A stretch of DNA of 64,000 nt from Chloroflexota bacterium (GTDB lineage: Bacteria; Chloroflexota; UBA11872; UBA12225), in the NCBI GenBank assembly GCA_030447525.1, contig JAUJOR010000002.1, forward strand, positions 157,931 to 221,930. Direction: 5' to 3'. A model generated the notes under the pieces. The model ran no database searches. It had not been told where the DNA came from and saw nothing but the letters and a program-made list of their open reading frames with translations. This document shows positions 44,040-52,114 of this stretch, piece after piece; the stretch's first letter is position 1, and each line of letters starts with the position of its first letter. A program made the position numbers and the translations under genes.

Positions 44040-45968
44040 ATGCTCCAGGAACTGACCATCCGCAACTTCGCCCTGCTGGAGGCAGTTCAGATCCCGTTTG
44101 GCTCCGGGCTGAACGTCCTCACCGGCGAGACCGGGGCAGGCAAATCGATCATCATCGACGCCCTGGGGGCCGTCCTGGGCGGACGCGTCACAGCCGACGT
44201 CATCCGTACAGGGACCGACCGGGCGCTGGTCGAGGCCATCTTCCTCCCGATAGACGGCACCGGGGAGTCGCGCGGGCCGGGTGCGCTGCGGGCGATGCTG
44301 GAGTCGCTGGGCCTGGACGACTCGCTGGAGGGGGAAGGGGAAGACGGGGCACTGATCCTGGCCCGCGAGCTGAGCCGCAGCGGGCGGAGCGTCGCCCGCG
44401 TCAATGGCCGGGCGGTGCCTGTGGCCACGCTGGCCCAGGTGGGGGCCTTGCTGGTGGACATCCACGGGCAGCACGAGCACCTCTCTCTGCTCCGGCCCGA
44501 GGCGCAGCGCGAGCTGTTGGACCGTTTCGGCGGCCTGATGGGGCGGCGAGGTGAGGTAGCCGCCCTCGTACGCGAGCTGAGGGCTGTACGGGCCGAGTGG
44601 CGATCGCTGCAGCAAGACGAGCGAGAGCTGGCGCGGCGCGTGGACTTGCTTTCGTTTCAAATTGAGGAGATCGCCGGGGCCAGGCTACAGGCGGGCGAGG
44701 AAGACGGGCTGCTGCGGGAACGGACGCTCTTGACCAATGCTGCGCGGTTGGCCGAGCTGGCCGAGGCGGCACACGCGGCGCTCACCGGCGGGCGCGGTGA
44801 CGATCCGTCGGCAATCGACCTGATCGGGCGCGCGGCACGTGATCTGGCGCAGCTGACGCGCATAGACCCGGAGCTGGCTTCTCAGGAGCAGCTCCTGGCC
44901 CAGGCCGCCGCCGAGGTGGAAGACGTGGGCCGCACCCTGCGGGCCTACAGCGAGGGGATCGAGTTCGCGCCGGAGCGGCTCCAGGCCGTAGAGGAGCGCC
45001 TCGACCTGATCCGAAATCTCTGCCGCAAGTATGGGGCGACGATCGAGGAGGTGCTGGCCTTTGGCGAGCGCGCCGGCGCCGAGCTGGATGGGCTGGTCAA
45101 CCGGGAGGCCCGGGCCGCCGCCCTGGAGGGGAAGGTAGCCACACTAGAAGCTCGGCTGGGGGAGGGGACCACAGCCCTCTCCGCCGCCCGGGCGGAGGCC
45201 GGCGCCCGGCTGGCAGAGGCCGTGGCCGCCGAGCTACGGGCCCTAAGTCTGCGGGGGACGTTCGAGGTGGTCCTCGTCCGGCGCCCCGACGCCGAAGGCG
45301 TGGTGGTGAACGGGCAGCGGGTGACCTGCGACGAGTCCGGCGTTGACGAGGTGGAGTTCCGCTTTGCCCCCAATGCCGGTGAGCCGGCGAAGCCGGTGGC
45401 CCGCACCGCCTCCGGAGGCGAGCTCTCGCGTATCCTCCTGGGCCTGAAGACGGTGCTCTCCGCAGCTGATCGCACGCCGACGCTGATCTTCGACGAGATT
45501 GATACCGGGATCGGTGGCCGGGGCGGGCAGGTACTGGGAGAAAAGCTCTCCCAGCTGGCCGGGGAGCACCAGGTGCTCTGCGTCACCCATCTCCCGCAGA
45601 TCGCCGCCTACGGCGACCGGCACTTCTACATCGCCAAGCGGGAGCAGGCCGGGCGCACCGTCACCACGGTGACGCCCCTGGACGCCGACGCTCGGGCGCA
45701 GGAGCTGGCGCAGATGCTGGGGGGGGTCACCCCGGCGACGCTGGAACAGGCGCGCGAGCTTCGCGCCCGCTCAGAGCGCTGGAAATCGGCGCCACGGGAG
45801 GCCCGGGGCCATGACAGCGGGGCGCCCGGCCGCAACGGCGAGACCCCTTACCCGGCGCCGCCTGGACATGCCCTGAGCGCCGCCGCCGGGGCTACGAGCG
45901 AGGTCAAGACAGCTGTACCGCCTGCCCCGTCCGCGCCGACTCGTAAGCGGCGTGCATCACGCGCGTGA
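44040..45968 (+). CDS. recN: DNA repair protein RecN
   Basis: SMC-like ATPase in double-strand break repair. The 642-aa product starts MLQELTIRNFALLE, has Walker A GETGAGKS (29-36), a coiled-coil middle (about 165-400), signature TASGGELSRILLGLK, Walker B LIFDEIDTGIGG and CVTHLPQIAAYGDRHFYI. The last 60 residues (from about SAPREARGHDSG) are a low-complexity extension not expected in RecN; its final 65 bp overlap the antisense Gfo/Idh gene, and it contains the GC-rich core CGGCGAGACCCCTTACCCGG shared with MeaB and PFK insertions. The start has no Shine-Dalgarno; TACACT lies 20 nt upstream. Confidence 0.95.
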   Translation: MLQELTIRNFALLEAVQIPFGSGLNVLTGETGAGKSIIIDALGAVLGGRVTADVIRTGTDRALVEAIFLPIDGTGESRGPGALRAMLESLGLDDSLEGEGEDGALILARELSRSGRSVARVNGRAVPVATLAQVGALLVDIHGQHEHLSLLRPEAQRELLDRFGGLMGRRGEVAALVRELRAVRAEWRSLQQDERELARRVDLLSFQIEEIAGARLQAGEEDGLLRERTLLTNAARLAELAEAAHAALTGGRGDDPSAIDLIGRAARDLAQLTRIDPELASQEQLLAQAAAEVEDVGRTLRAYSEGIEFAPERLQAVEERLDLIRNLCRKYGATIEEVLAFGERAGAELDGLVNREARAAALEGKVATLEARLGEGTTALSAARAEAGARLAEAVAAELRALSLRGTFEVVLVRRPDAEGVVVNGQRVTCDESGVDEVEFRFAPNAGEPAKPVARTASGGELSRILLGLKTVLSAADRTPTLIFDEIDTGIGGRGGQVLGEKLSQLAGEHQVLCVTHLPQIAAYGDRHFYIAKREQAGRTVTTVTPLDADARAQELAQMLGGVTPATLEQARELRARSERWKSAPREARGHDSGAPGRNGETPYPAPPGHALSAAAGATSEVKTAVPPAPSAPTRKRRASRA

Positions 45969-46965
45969 CCTCCAGGGCGTCTCGGGCCGGCGTGTAAGGC
46001 TGGCGCCCGGCCAGCACGGCATCGACGAACTGCTGGGACACGTCGCCGAAGCCCTCGGTGCACCCATCCTCCACGCCCGGGGGGAGGACGCGCTCCTCCA
46101 CGGCGCGCTGGGGGTTGAGGCGTCCAGGCTCGATGTAGGTGAGCGGGCCGAAACGCAGGCCCGCCTTTGTTCCGAACACCAGGAGGGCGTTCGCCCCGGA
46201 CATGTTGGACGACCAGGTAATCTCCAGGATCCCCGAAGACCCGTTCTCGCAGGTGAACATGACCACAGAATGGTCCTCGACGTCCTGCTTGAGAGGTGCC
46301 GGCGCCGGGTCGCCGACGCCCATCTTGTTGCTGCACAGGACGGTCTTGACCCTGGGATTGCCCAGCAGCCAGAGGAGGATGTCTATCTGGTAGACGCCGA
46401 TGTCGATGAGCGCCCCACCGCCGGCGCGGTTGGAGTCGATAAACCAGTGCACGTCCTTGAGGATGTCGATGCCGGGCCGGCCCCGGACGCGAAACTGACT
46501 GGAGCGGACGTGATAGACCTCGCCGAGGCGCCCGCCGGCGCCCAGCTCCTGGGCCCGGCGCATGGCCGCCCCGCAGCGCTGACGGGCAGAGCAGACCGAC
46601 AGGTAGCGCCCCGTGCGCTCCGCCGTCTGCGTCATCCGCTCCGCTTCATTGGGATCCAGGGCGAACGGCTTTTCACAGAGGACGTGCTTACCTTGCTCCA
46701 GGGCGGCGATGGTCGGCGCCATGTGAGCAAAGGGAGGCGTGGCCACGATCACGGCGTCTACGTCGCTACGGGTGATGAGGTCTTCCAGGCTGCTCATGAC
46801 GTTGGGGATCTGCCACCGGGCGCCGAACTCCTGCGCCCGCTCGCCGATCACGTCATAGATGGCCACCAAGCGGGCCGGGGCATGGCGCGATAGGGAGCGG
46901 GCGTGCTGGTTGGCGATCGTCCCCGTCCCAATGATGCCTACACCGAGGGTGCCAGACGCGGTCAC
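45904..46965 (-). CDS. Gfo/Idh/MocA-family oxidoreductase
   Basis: A 353-aa NAD(P)-dependent sugar or inositol dehydrogenase-like protein. It begins with the Rossmann motif GVGIIGTGTIANQHARSL, then VDAVIVATPPFAH, HVLCEKPFALDPNEAERM (the EKP lysine) and DVHWFIDSNRAGGGALIDIGVYQIDI (catalytic Asp/His region). It acts in the cytoplasm; substrate unknown. The GTG start overlaps the ThuA stop as GTGA (46965-46962), and the pairing of ThuA and Gfo/Idh proteins is common in sugar-utilisation gene sets. Confidence 0.9.
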   Translation of the reverse strand: MTASGTLGVGIIGTGTIANQHARSLSRHAPARLVAIYDVIGERAQEFGARWQIPNVMSSLEDLITRSDVDAVIVATPPFAHMAPTIAALEQGKHVLCEKPFALDPNEAERMTQTAERTGRYLSVCSARQRCGAAMRRAQELGAGGRLGEVYHVRSSQFRVRGRPGIDILKDVHWFIDSNRAGGGALIDIGVYQIDILLWLLGNPRVKTVLCSNKMGVGDPAPAPLKQDVEDHSVVMFTCENGSSGILEITWSSNMSGANALLVFGTKAGLRFGPLTYIEPGRLNPQRAVEERVLPPGVEDGCTEGFGDVSQQFVDAVLAGRQPYTPARDALEVTRVMHAAYESARTGQAVQLS

Positions 46966-47696
46966 TTTCCTTTGCTCCCGGCCGCCCAGCGGGCGGCGTT
47001 CACCAAGATGGTCTTGATCTCCGGTTGAAAGTAGACGGGGTAGGTTTCGTGCCCGGGCTGGAAATAGAAGACCCGCCCGCGCCCGGCTTGCCAACAGCCC
47101 CCGGAGCGGAACACCTCGCCGTGGGCGAACGACGAGATGAACACCAGCTCGTTCGGGGGCCGGATGCGGAACGGCTCGCAGTACATCTCCTCCTGCGGTA
47201 CGACGAACAGGCGATCCAGCCCCTGGGCGATAGGGTGATCCGGCTGGACGACGTAAACGATCGAGGGGCGCCCGTCTTCGCGCCAGCCACCGAGGTCGCC
47301 GCTGTGGTCCAGCACCGCCTTGAACGGCTTGGCGTGATGGGAGGAGTGTAGGGGGATGTAGCCCATACCGCGCTCCCGGATATGGCGCACGATACGCTCG
47401 ACGTTGGCGTCCTCCACCATGCGGTGGCGTCCATGGCCGAACCAGGTCAGGACGTCGGCCCACCCCAGGAGCTCTTCGGTCAGGCCCTGCCCGCCGTCCG
47501 CCAGCCTGGCGGTCCTGGTCTCGAAGCCCCCGGCGCCCTCCAGGGCCTGGGCGACGGCGCCATTGATGCCCTGGGGGTAGACGCGCTCCGGCTCGGTCCT
47601 CTCGGACCAGCACAGGACGCGGATAGGTCGATCTCGTGTCCTGTCGACCATGGGGCTGTCGACCATGGGGCTGTCGGCCATGGGGCTGTCGGCCAT
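46962..47696 (-). CDS. ThuA-like domain protein
   Basis: A 244-aa protein of the ThuA (trehalose utilisation) family with a class I glutamine amidotransferase-like fold. Seen: RVLCWSERTEPERVYPQGINGAVAQAL, WADVLTWFGHGRHRMV, MGYIPLHSSHHAKPFKAVL, YVVQPDHPIAQGLD, EMYCEPF and GRGRVFYFQPGHETYPVY. Such proteins accompany sugar oxidoreductases. The N-terminus MADSPMADSPMVDSP derives from a 15-bp tandem repeat carrying four in-frame ATGs; GGAGAGGAGAGAG lies upstream of the first. TACAAT at 47731-47726 gives a leader of about 22 nt. Confidence 0.85.
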   Translation of the reverse strand: MADSPMADSPMVDSPMVDRTRDRPIRVLCWSERTEPERVYPQGINGAVAQALEGAGGFETRTARLADGGQGLTEELLGWADVLTWFGHGRHRMVEDANVERIVRHIRERGMGYIPLHSSHHAKPFKAVLDHSGDLGGWREDGRPSIVYVVQPDHPIAQGLDRLFVVPQEEMYCEPFRIRPPNELVFISSFAHGEVFRSGGCWQAGRGRVFYFQPGHETYPVYFQPEIKTILVNAARWAAGSKGK

Positions 47697-47698
47697 GA
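47640..47698 (-). repeat. 15-bp tandem repeat, about four copies, over the ThuA start codon
   Basis: On the coding strand the unit ATGGCCGACAGCCCC occurs twice, then ATGGTCGACAGCCCC, then a partial ATGGTCGACAGG. Every copy begins with ATG in the same frame, so copy number changes alter only the N-terminal length and the distance from the Shine-Dalgarno to each start. Confidence 0.85.
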
Positions 47699-47827
47699 GG
47701 TGGCTCTCTCCTCTCCTGAGGGGCCATTGTAGACAACAAGCTCAGGGTGGAGGGCGCAGGTCGAGATTCCGGGAGGAATCTCTGCAGCGATCGGTAAGAC
47801 TTCCGACTTCGGCGTGACGAACCGCGA

Positions 47828-47833
47828 TAGACT
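47828..47833 (+). promoter_or_regulatory. -10 box of the GNAT gene
   Basis: TAGACT is followed by GGGGAT and GTG 47840, a 6-nt spacing typical of the leaderless starts in this window. Confidence 0.5.
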
Positions 47834-47839
47834 GGGGAT

Positions 47840-48793
47840 GTGGCGCTAGAGGTCATCCCCTACGATCCATCCTGGCTGGGGCGCTTGGCAGACCTGGCGC
47901 GGGCGCATGCCCGCCTCGTCCCGCCCAGAATCATCCTTGCCGACGAGGACGTGGAGCGGGGGCTGGAGCAACACGCTGCCTGGCCCTTTTACTCGCCCGG
48001 CCTGGCAGAGGGACACATCCTCCTGGCCGTGGATGGCGACGCCCTGCTGGCGGCCGGACAGGCCGGCCGTGTGGACTACGGTTGGGGATACGGCGCGGCG
48101 CCTGGCGACGGCCCAGAGTGGCTGCGCGAGAGTCACGTGTCGCTCTACTGGCTCTTCGCCTGGCCGGGGTGGCCGGCGGCCGGGGCAGGGGCCGCCTTGC
48201 TCGCGGCGCGCGTGGTAGGCTGGGCGCGAAGCCAGGGCCTGCCCGGGCTGGAGGCCTTTCGGGGCGGTCCCGGCTTCTTGCCCTTTGGGACGCAGCTCTC
48301 TCGCTACTGGCCCCACCTCTGGGCGCCCCTGCGGGCCGTGGGGTTCAGGCAGCCGCGCGATCTGCTGGCCTTCTCCGGTGAGACGGCGCCGGACACCCTA
48401 CCCCTTGTCGACGCATCGCCTGATGGCCTCTCCTTTCACGTCCGGCGTGGGCGGGTGGAAGCGTGGTGGGGACGTGACCCCGTTGGCGTCAGCGTCGCCG
48501 TGCCACTGGGCGCACGCTGGAGGTGGAGGGGTGGTGCCGAGCGCGTCACGTTCGCCGACCGGCGTCTGAGGGAGTGGGCCGTGATCCGGCGCCTGGTAGT
48601 GGACGAGTCGGTGCGCGGGCTTGGCATCGGGGCCGCACTGTTGGCCGAGCAGCTCCGCCAGCTGCACCTGCTGGGCCACGCCCACTACCTGTTGCACATC
48701 CCCTACGATCCTCAGGACGTGCCGGCGCTGCGTCTCTATAGCAAGTTCGGGAGCCTGGTGGACGCGCAACAAGTGCTGCGGGTGTCCTTCTAG
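47840..48793 (+). CDS. GNAT-family N-acetyltransferase
   Basis: A 317-aa protein with a C-terminal GNAT domain (about 215-317): REWAVIRRLVVDESVRGLGIGAALLAEQL carries the acetyl-CoA pyrophosphate loop (RGLGIG), followed by LHIPYDPQDVPALRLYSKFGSL. The N-terminal 200 residues contain WLFAWPGWPAAGAGAALLAARVVGWARSQGL, which looks like a second, degenerate GNAT fold (AGAGAALL in place of the loop), so this may be a tandem-GNAT enzyme. Substrate unknown. Confidence 0.82.
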   Translation: MALEVIPYDPSWLGRLADLARAHARLVPPRIILADEDVERGLEQHAAWPFYSPGLAEGHILLAVDGDALLAAGQAGRVDYGWGYGAAPGDGPEWLRESHVSLYWLFAWPGWPAAGAGAALLAARVVGWARSQGLPGLEAFRGGPGFLPFGTQLSRYWPHLWAPLRAVGFRQPRDLLAFSGETAPDTLPLVDASPDGLSFHVRRGRVEAWWGRDPVGVSVAVPLGARWRWRGGAERVTFADRRLREWAVIRRLVVDESVRGLGIGAALLAEQLRQLHLLGHAHYLLHIPYDPQDVPALRLYSKFGSLVDAQQVLRVSF

Positions 48794-48887
48794 ATTGCCG
48801 GTTCCATCCAACGGCCACCAGCGGGCAGTGATGCATCCGTCCTGGCCCTCAGACCTCCAGGCGCCGCTCGTCCCGGGCGTTAACCGG

Positions 48888-48893
48888 TACCCT
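48888..48893 (+). promoter_or_regulatory. -10 box of the phosphoesterase gene
   Basis: TACCCT lies 7 nt before ATG 48901. Confidence 0.4.
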
Positions 48894-48900
48894 GTCCGAG

Positions 48901-49659
48901 ATGCCGTTGAGCAGCCGCACTGCGATGCGCATCGCCCTCCTGTCGGACGTCCATGGGAACCTGTCCGGCCTGCGGGCAGTGGCCGAGGCGCTGCAAAGGG
49001 AAGGACCTTTCCACCGCGTGGTCGTGGCCGGCGACCACCTCCAGGGTGGGCCTTGCCCGCTGGAGGTGTGGGAGGCGCTGCACAAGCTGGGCTGGGCCCT
49101 CGTCCGGGGCAACGAGGACGAATCGCTGGCCGCGGAGACGCCGCCCGGCGTCCTGGACGTTCGCCAGCGCTACCGGCGGGCATACCTAGCGCAGCACGCC
49201 TGGTTCCGGCGCGTCCTCCCGGCGGGCGTGCTCAGGGAACTGGGTAGACTACCGGTAGAGCTGCGCATCGACACCCCGGCCGGCGAACTGCTGGTGGTGC
49301 ACTCCAGCCCGCGGGGGACGCGCGACCTGAGCGGCGGGCCGCACAACTCGGTTGCCGAGGTTACGGCCGCCTACAGTGGAACGGGGGCGTCGGCCATCGC
49401 CTTCGGCCACTACCACCACAGCTTCGTCCGTCCCATGCCCTTCACCTTGCTGGTGAACGTGGCCAGCGTCGGTCTGCCCCTGGACGGGCAGTCCCTGTCG
49501 GCCTACACCATCCTGTCGGCGGTGGACGGGGGCTGGCTGGTGGAGCAGCGCCGCGTCCCCTTTGAGGCCTCGGCGGAGGAGGCGGCCGCGCGAGCCCGTG
49601 GCCTGCCCCCCTGGGAGCCGGACCAGCCGGCTCCCGAGTCGCAAGCCATCGCTCCCTGA
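48901..49659 (+). CDS. metallophosphoesterase (YfcE-like)
   Basis: A 252-aa calcineurin-like phosphoesterase: MRIALLSDVHGNLSGLRAV (first metal motif DxH), VVVAGDHLQGGPCP (GD), VRGNEDESLA (GNxD/E, with Glu-Asp in place of GNH), LLVVHSSPRG and IAFGHYHHSFVRP (GHxH). The family acts on phosphodiesters; substrate unknown. ATG 48901 fits the upstream -10 box; ATG 48925 (MRIALL) is the family-like start and remains possible. The tail is Ala/Pro-rich. Confidence 0.88.
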   Translation: MPLSSRTAMRIALLSDVHGNLSGLRAVAEALQREGPFHRVVVAGDHLQGGPCPLEVWEALHKLGWALVRGNEDESLAAETPPGVLDVRQRYRRAYLAQHAWFRRVLPAGVLRELGRLPVELRIDTPAGELLVVHSSPRGTRDLSGGPHNSVAEVTAAYSGTGASAIAFGHYHHSFVRPMPFTLLVNVASVGLPLDGQSLSAYTILSAVDGGWLVEQRRVPFEASAEEAAARARGLPPWEPDQPAPESQAIAP

Positions 49660-49670
49660 CGGGAACAACG

Positions 49671-50033
49671 TGGTGGAGATGGGGGCGAGTCGAACGCCCC
49701 GTCCAAAACAGGTTGAGTAGTCGTGACTACGAGCGTATCCGGTTCGTTAAGTCTCACGCCATCTGCCCGAGCCGGCAACGTGCTTTAGGCGCCAGCCTCT
49801 TATCTTATCCGGTACTGCGAGGCAAGGTACCGGAGCACCCCGACATTATCACGCCCGTCCGGCACCCATCGGGGGGAGATACCGGCGAACGGCTACCTAA
49901 TTACTTAAGCAGCGAGAGCGTAAGCGCTCTGAGTTGTGCCAGTTACTGGCTTGTCCGTTGTTTTACGAGAAGGCTACGGACACCTCGGCTCGCCACGTCT
50001 AATCACTCTGCCCTGTCGAAGCCCGTCATCCCC
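49671..50033 (-). ncRNA. ssrA: transfer-messenger RNA (ssrA)
   Basis: Rescues stalled ribosomes by adding a degradation tag. On the minus strand the 5' end reads GGGGATGACGGGCTTCGACA, a standard tmRNA start, and the 3' end is CATCTCCACCA with the T-arm GTTCGACTC before it; GGGGATG pairs with CATCTCC to make the acceptor stem (one G-U). A tag frame ends in QSAYALAA followed by TAA at about 49909; upstream codons TTDKPVTGT belong to the tag. The resume codon is unclear because the likely candidates are CGT, AAA or ACA, not the usual GCN or GGN. CCA is encoded. Length about 363 nt. smpB lies 99 bp upstream on the same strand. Confidence 0.95.
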
Positions 50034-50132
50034 ATGAGATAGTCCGGCCACCACTCAAGTAACCCTCTCAAGTGGCCACCAGCGCAAGGCCTCTCAACAG
50101 CCTGATGTGGTTGTGAACTATGCGAGCCTGCG

Positions 50133-50624
50133 CTAGCTGCGGTCGCGCACGGCGCGGGCGATCTCCCGCTTGCAGTCGCGCTCGGCGATGGCCTGACGCT
50201 TGTCGTAGTGACGCCTCCCCCGAGCGAGGGCCACCTCGAGCTTTGCCCGGCCGCCCTTAAAGTATAACCGAAGGGGGACAATGGTGTAGCCCTGGGCCTG
50301 GCTTTTCTGTCCCAGCTCCCTGATCTGGGCCTTGTGGAGCAAGAGCTTGCGCCGGCGCGTTGGCTCATGGTTGATGTACGTCCCGTGCTCGTACTGGGGG
50401 ATGTGCACCCCCTCCAGCCAGGCCTCGCCGTTAGCCACGCGGACGTAGCCCTCGCGCAGGCTCACCCGGCCACCACGCAGGGACTTGACCTCAGTGCCGG
50501 TCAGGGCCATGCCCGCCTCGTAGCGCTCCTCGACGTCGTAGCTGTGCTGCGCCTCGCGGTTGAACGAGACGGGGACGCTGTCGCTCTCCTTGGCTGGGGC
50601 GCGCTTTGCCCCGCTCCGTGACAC
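50133..50624 (-). CDS. smpB: SsrA-binding protein SmpB
   Basis: Binds tmRNA and mimics the codon-anticodon helix during trans-translation. The 163-aa protein has FNREAQHSYDVEERYEAGMALTGTEVKSLRGG, REGYVRV, HIPQYEHGTYINHEPTRRRKLLLHKAQI and KLEVALARGRRHYDKRQAIAERDCKREI, all diagnostic. GTG 50624 is preceded by AAGGAG at the proper distance. It is co-directional with ssrA and 39 bp downstream of the SWIM protein gene. Confidence 0.97.
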   Translation of the reverse strand: MSRSGAKRAPAKESDSVPVSFNREAQHSYDVEERYEAGMALTGTEVKSLRGGRVSLREGYVRVANGEAWLEGVHIPQYEHGTYINHEPTRRRKLLLHKAQIRELGQKSQAQGYTIVPLRLYFKGGRAKLEVALARGRRHYDKRQAIAERDCKREIARAVRDRS

Positions 50625-50663
50625 GCCTGCGATCTCCTTTTGCAGGCGACGCAGCAGAGGGCC

Positions 50664-50951
50664 TTAGGCCCCGGCGCCCACGGCGGCGGCCGCTTGCTGT
50701 AGCCCCTCCGGGAAAGCCTGCTTGACCGGCATCATCACCCCCAGCACCCGCTCCAGGGCCATGGTATGACAGCAGATACCCCAACCGGCGAAGAAGTGGC
50801 AGCTACAGTTCCATGCCCCGCTCTCGAAGGTCACCTGATGATCGCCGTTCTCCCCTCGAAAGGCTACCTTGAGCGCCTCGAAGCGGATGCGCTCCGGCTC
50901 CTCGGCGTACTGCTTGGCCTTCTGGATCTTGCCGATCAGACTTGACTGCAC
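50664..50951 (-). CDS. small SWIM zinc-finger protein
   Basis: A 95-aa protein: KAKQYAEEPERIRFEALKVAFRGENGDHQVTF, then CSCHFFAGWGICCHTMALERVLG. The CxC...CxH arrangement is the SWIM zinc finger found in bacterial helicases and transposases; here it stands alone. GTG 50951 has AAAGGAG 8 nt upstream. Being directly in front of smpB-ssrA it might take part in nucleic-acid binding, but the function is unknown. Confidence 0.82.
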   Translation of the reverse strand: MQSSLIGKIQKAKQYAEEPERIRFEALKVAFRGENGDHQVTFESGAWNCSCHFFAGWGICCHTMALERVLGVMMPVKQAFPEGLQQAAAAVGAGA

Positions 50952-51380
50952 GAGTGGGCTCCTTTCGCAGCGCGCCTCACGGCCGGCGTCTCCCGGCTAG
51001 TCCTTCTCTAGTGGCGCACTGTCGGTTCGCCGTTGTTAGTGATCGTGCCCATGCTCGGTGCACAGGCACAGCCGGCACCCTCTTCTGATCGCCATGCCGG
51101 GTCGGTACTCCGATCCCCCTCCCGGGCGGGAGAAGGCGTCACCCCCGTAGTGTACCCAGAGCGTGGGGCACCTGAGCCGCAACAAGTGTAGCGTGGGCCT
51201 CTTCCCCCAAGTACGCCAGGAGGCACGGACGATAGTGTCCGCGCCTCGCCTGAGGCTCATACGGCGCCGATGGCGGCCCCACATGCCGTCCCGTTGCCGG
51301 CACCAGCGGACGGAGCGCTCGATGCCCCTGCCATCTACCGCAGTATAATTCGATGCTCTAAAGGGAGTCAACGGCATACA
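50952..51380. other. intergenic region (429 bp) with a TATAAT -10 box near its right end
   Basis: No convincing gene. TATAAT at 51344-51349 probably drives the phosphoesterase gene at 51381 with a leader of about 25 nt containing AAGGGAG. On the minus strand a frame ending at 51036 finishes with a Cys/His-rich stretch (CRLCLCTEHGHDH), but no ATG or GTG start with a signal precedes it. Confidence 0.45.
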
Positions 51381-52073
51381 GTGCGAGCGCTGGTCGTTGC
51401 GGACGTCGAAGACCGCGCATTGTACGAGCACTTCAACGCGGAGCGTTGGGCCAAGGCCGGGATCGAGTTGATTCTCTCCTGCGGTGATCTCAAGCCTGCC
51501 TACCTTGACTTCCTGGTGTCCAGCTTCAACGTCCCTTGCTTCTATGTCCGCGGCAATCACGACACGACGTACGCCACGGCGCCGCTGGGGGGCTGCACCA
51601 ACCTCGACGAGCGCCTGGTGCGCTACCGCGGGCAGCGGTTCTTGGGCCTGGAGGGAAGCCGCTGGTACAACGGCGGGCCGGCGCAGTACAAAGAGAGTCA
51701 GATGCGCTGGCGGGCCTTCTGGGCCGGATGGACGATCCGGCAAGGTGGGGGCGTTGACGTCATCGTCGCCCATTGTCCCCCCCGTATGTGTCCGCTCCCG
51801 GAACAGCGCTGCCCGTGCATCCTCCCCCGGGGGGACGACGCCCCGGTACCCGTTGGCCAGCCCTGCCTTGTGGATCCAACGCGCAAGAACTGGGACATGT
51901 CCGACCTGCCCCACCGTGGGTCAGGCGCCTTGCGGGGGCTGATCCAGAAGTACCAGCCGCGCTTCTTCGTGCACGGCCACTCGCACTTAGGGTACGGTAC
52001 CCGGCCACGTGAGCTCCGGCTGGGGCGCACCCGTGTCGTCGATGCCTTTGGGTACGTGGTGCTGGATCTGTAG
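51381..52073 (+). CDS. metallophosphoesterase with Cys-rich insertion
   Basis: A 230-aa calcineurin-like phosphoesterase: MRALVVADVEDRALYEHF (the first motif is degenerate, with Glu where His is usual), LILSCGDLKPAYLDFL, FYVRGNHDTTY, VDVIVAHCPPR, HRGSGALRGLIQKYQPRFFVHGHSHLGYG. Between VIVAHCPPR and the HRG motif an insertion of about 35 residues includes CPLPEQRCPC, seemingly additional to shorter relatives that run straight to a Gly-rich acid loop. GTG 51381 follows AAGGGAG by 14 nt. Substrate unknown. Confidence 0.85.
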   Translation: MRALVVADVEDRALYEHFNAERWAKAGIELILSCGDLKPAYLDFLVSSFNVPCFYVRGNHDTTYATAPLGGCTNLDERLVRYRGQRFLGLEGSRWYNGGPAQYKESQMRWRAFWAGWTIRQGGGVDVIVAHCPPRMCPLPEQRCPCILPRGDDAPVPVGQPCLVDPTRKNWDMSDLPHRGSGALRGLIQKYQPRFFVHGHSHLGYGTRPRELRLGRTRVVDAFGYVVLDL

Positions 52074-52114
52074 CCGGTGCTGGAGCTGCAGCTGCAGGAA
52101 AGAGGGAGGACTCG

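Noticed and set aside
45904..47856. 650-codon frame extending the Gfo/Idh protein upstream across the ThuA gene
   Set aside because: The family start is GTG 46965; the extra upstream residues are Pro/Arg-rich and out of frame with ThuA, which is clearly coding.
51036..51185. Minus-strand frame ending in a Cys/His-rich peptide (CRLCLCTEHGHDH)
   Set aside because: Only TTG starts with no Shine-Dalgarno or -10 box at a suitable distance; worth a homology search but not supported as a gene.
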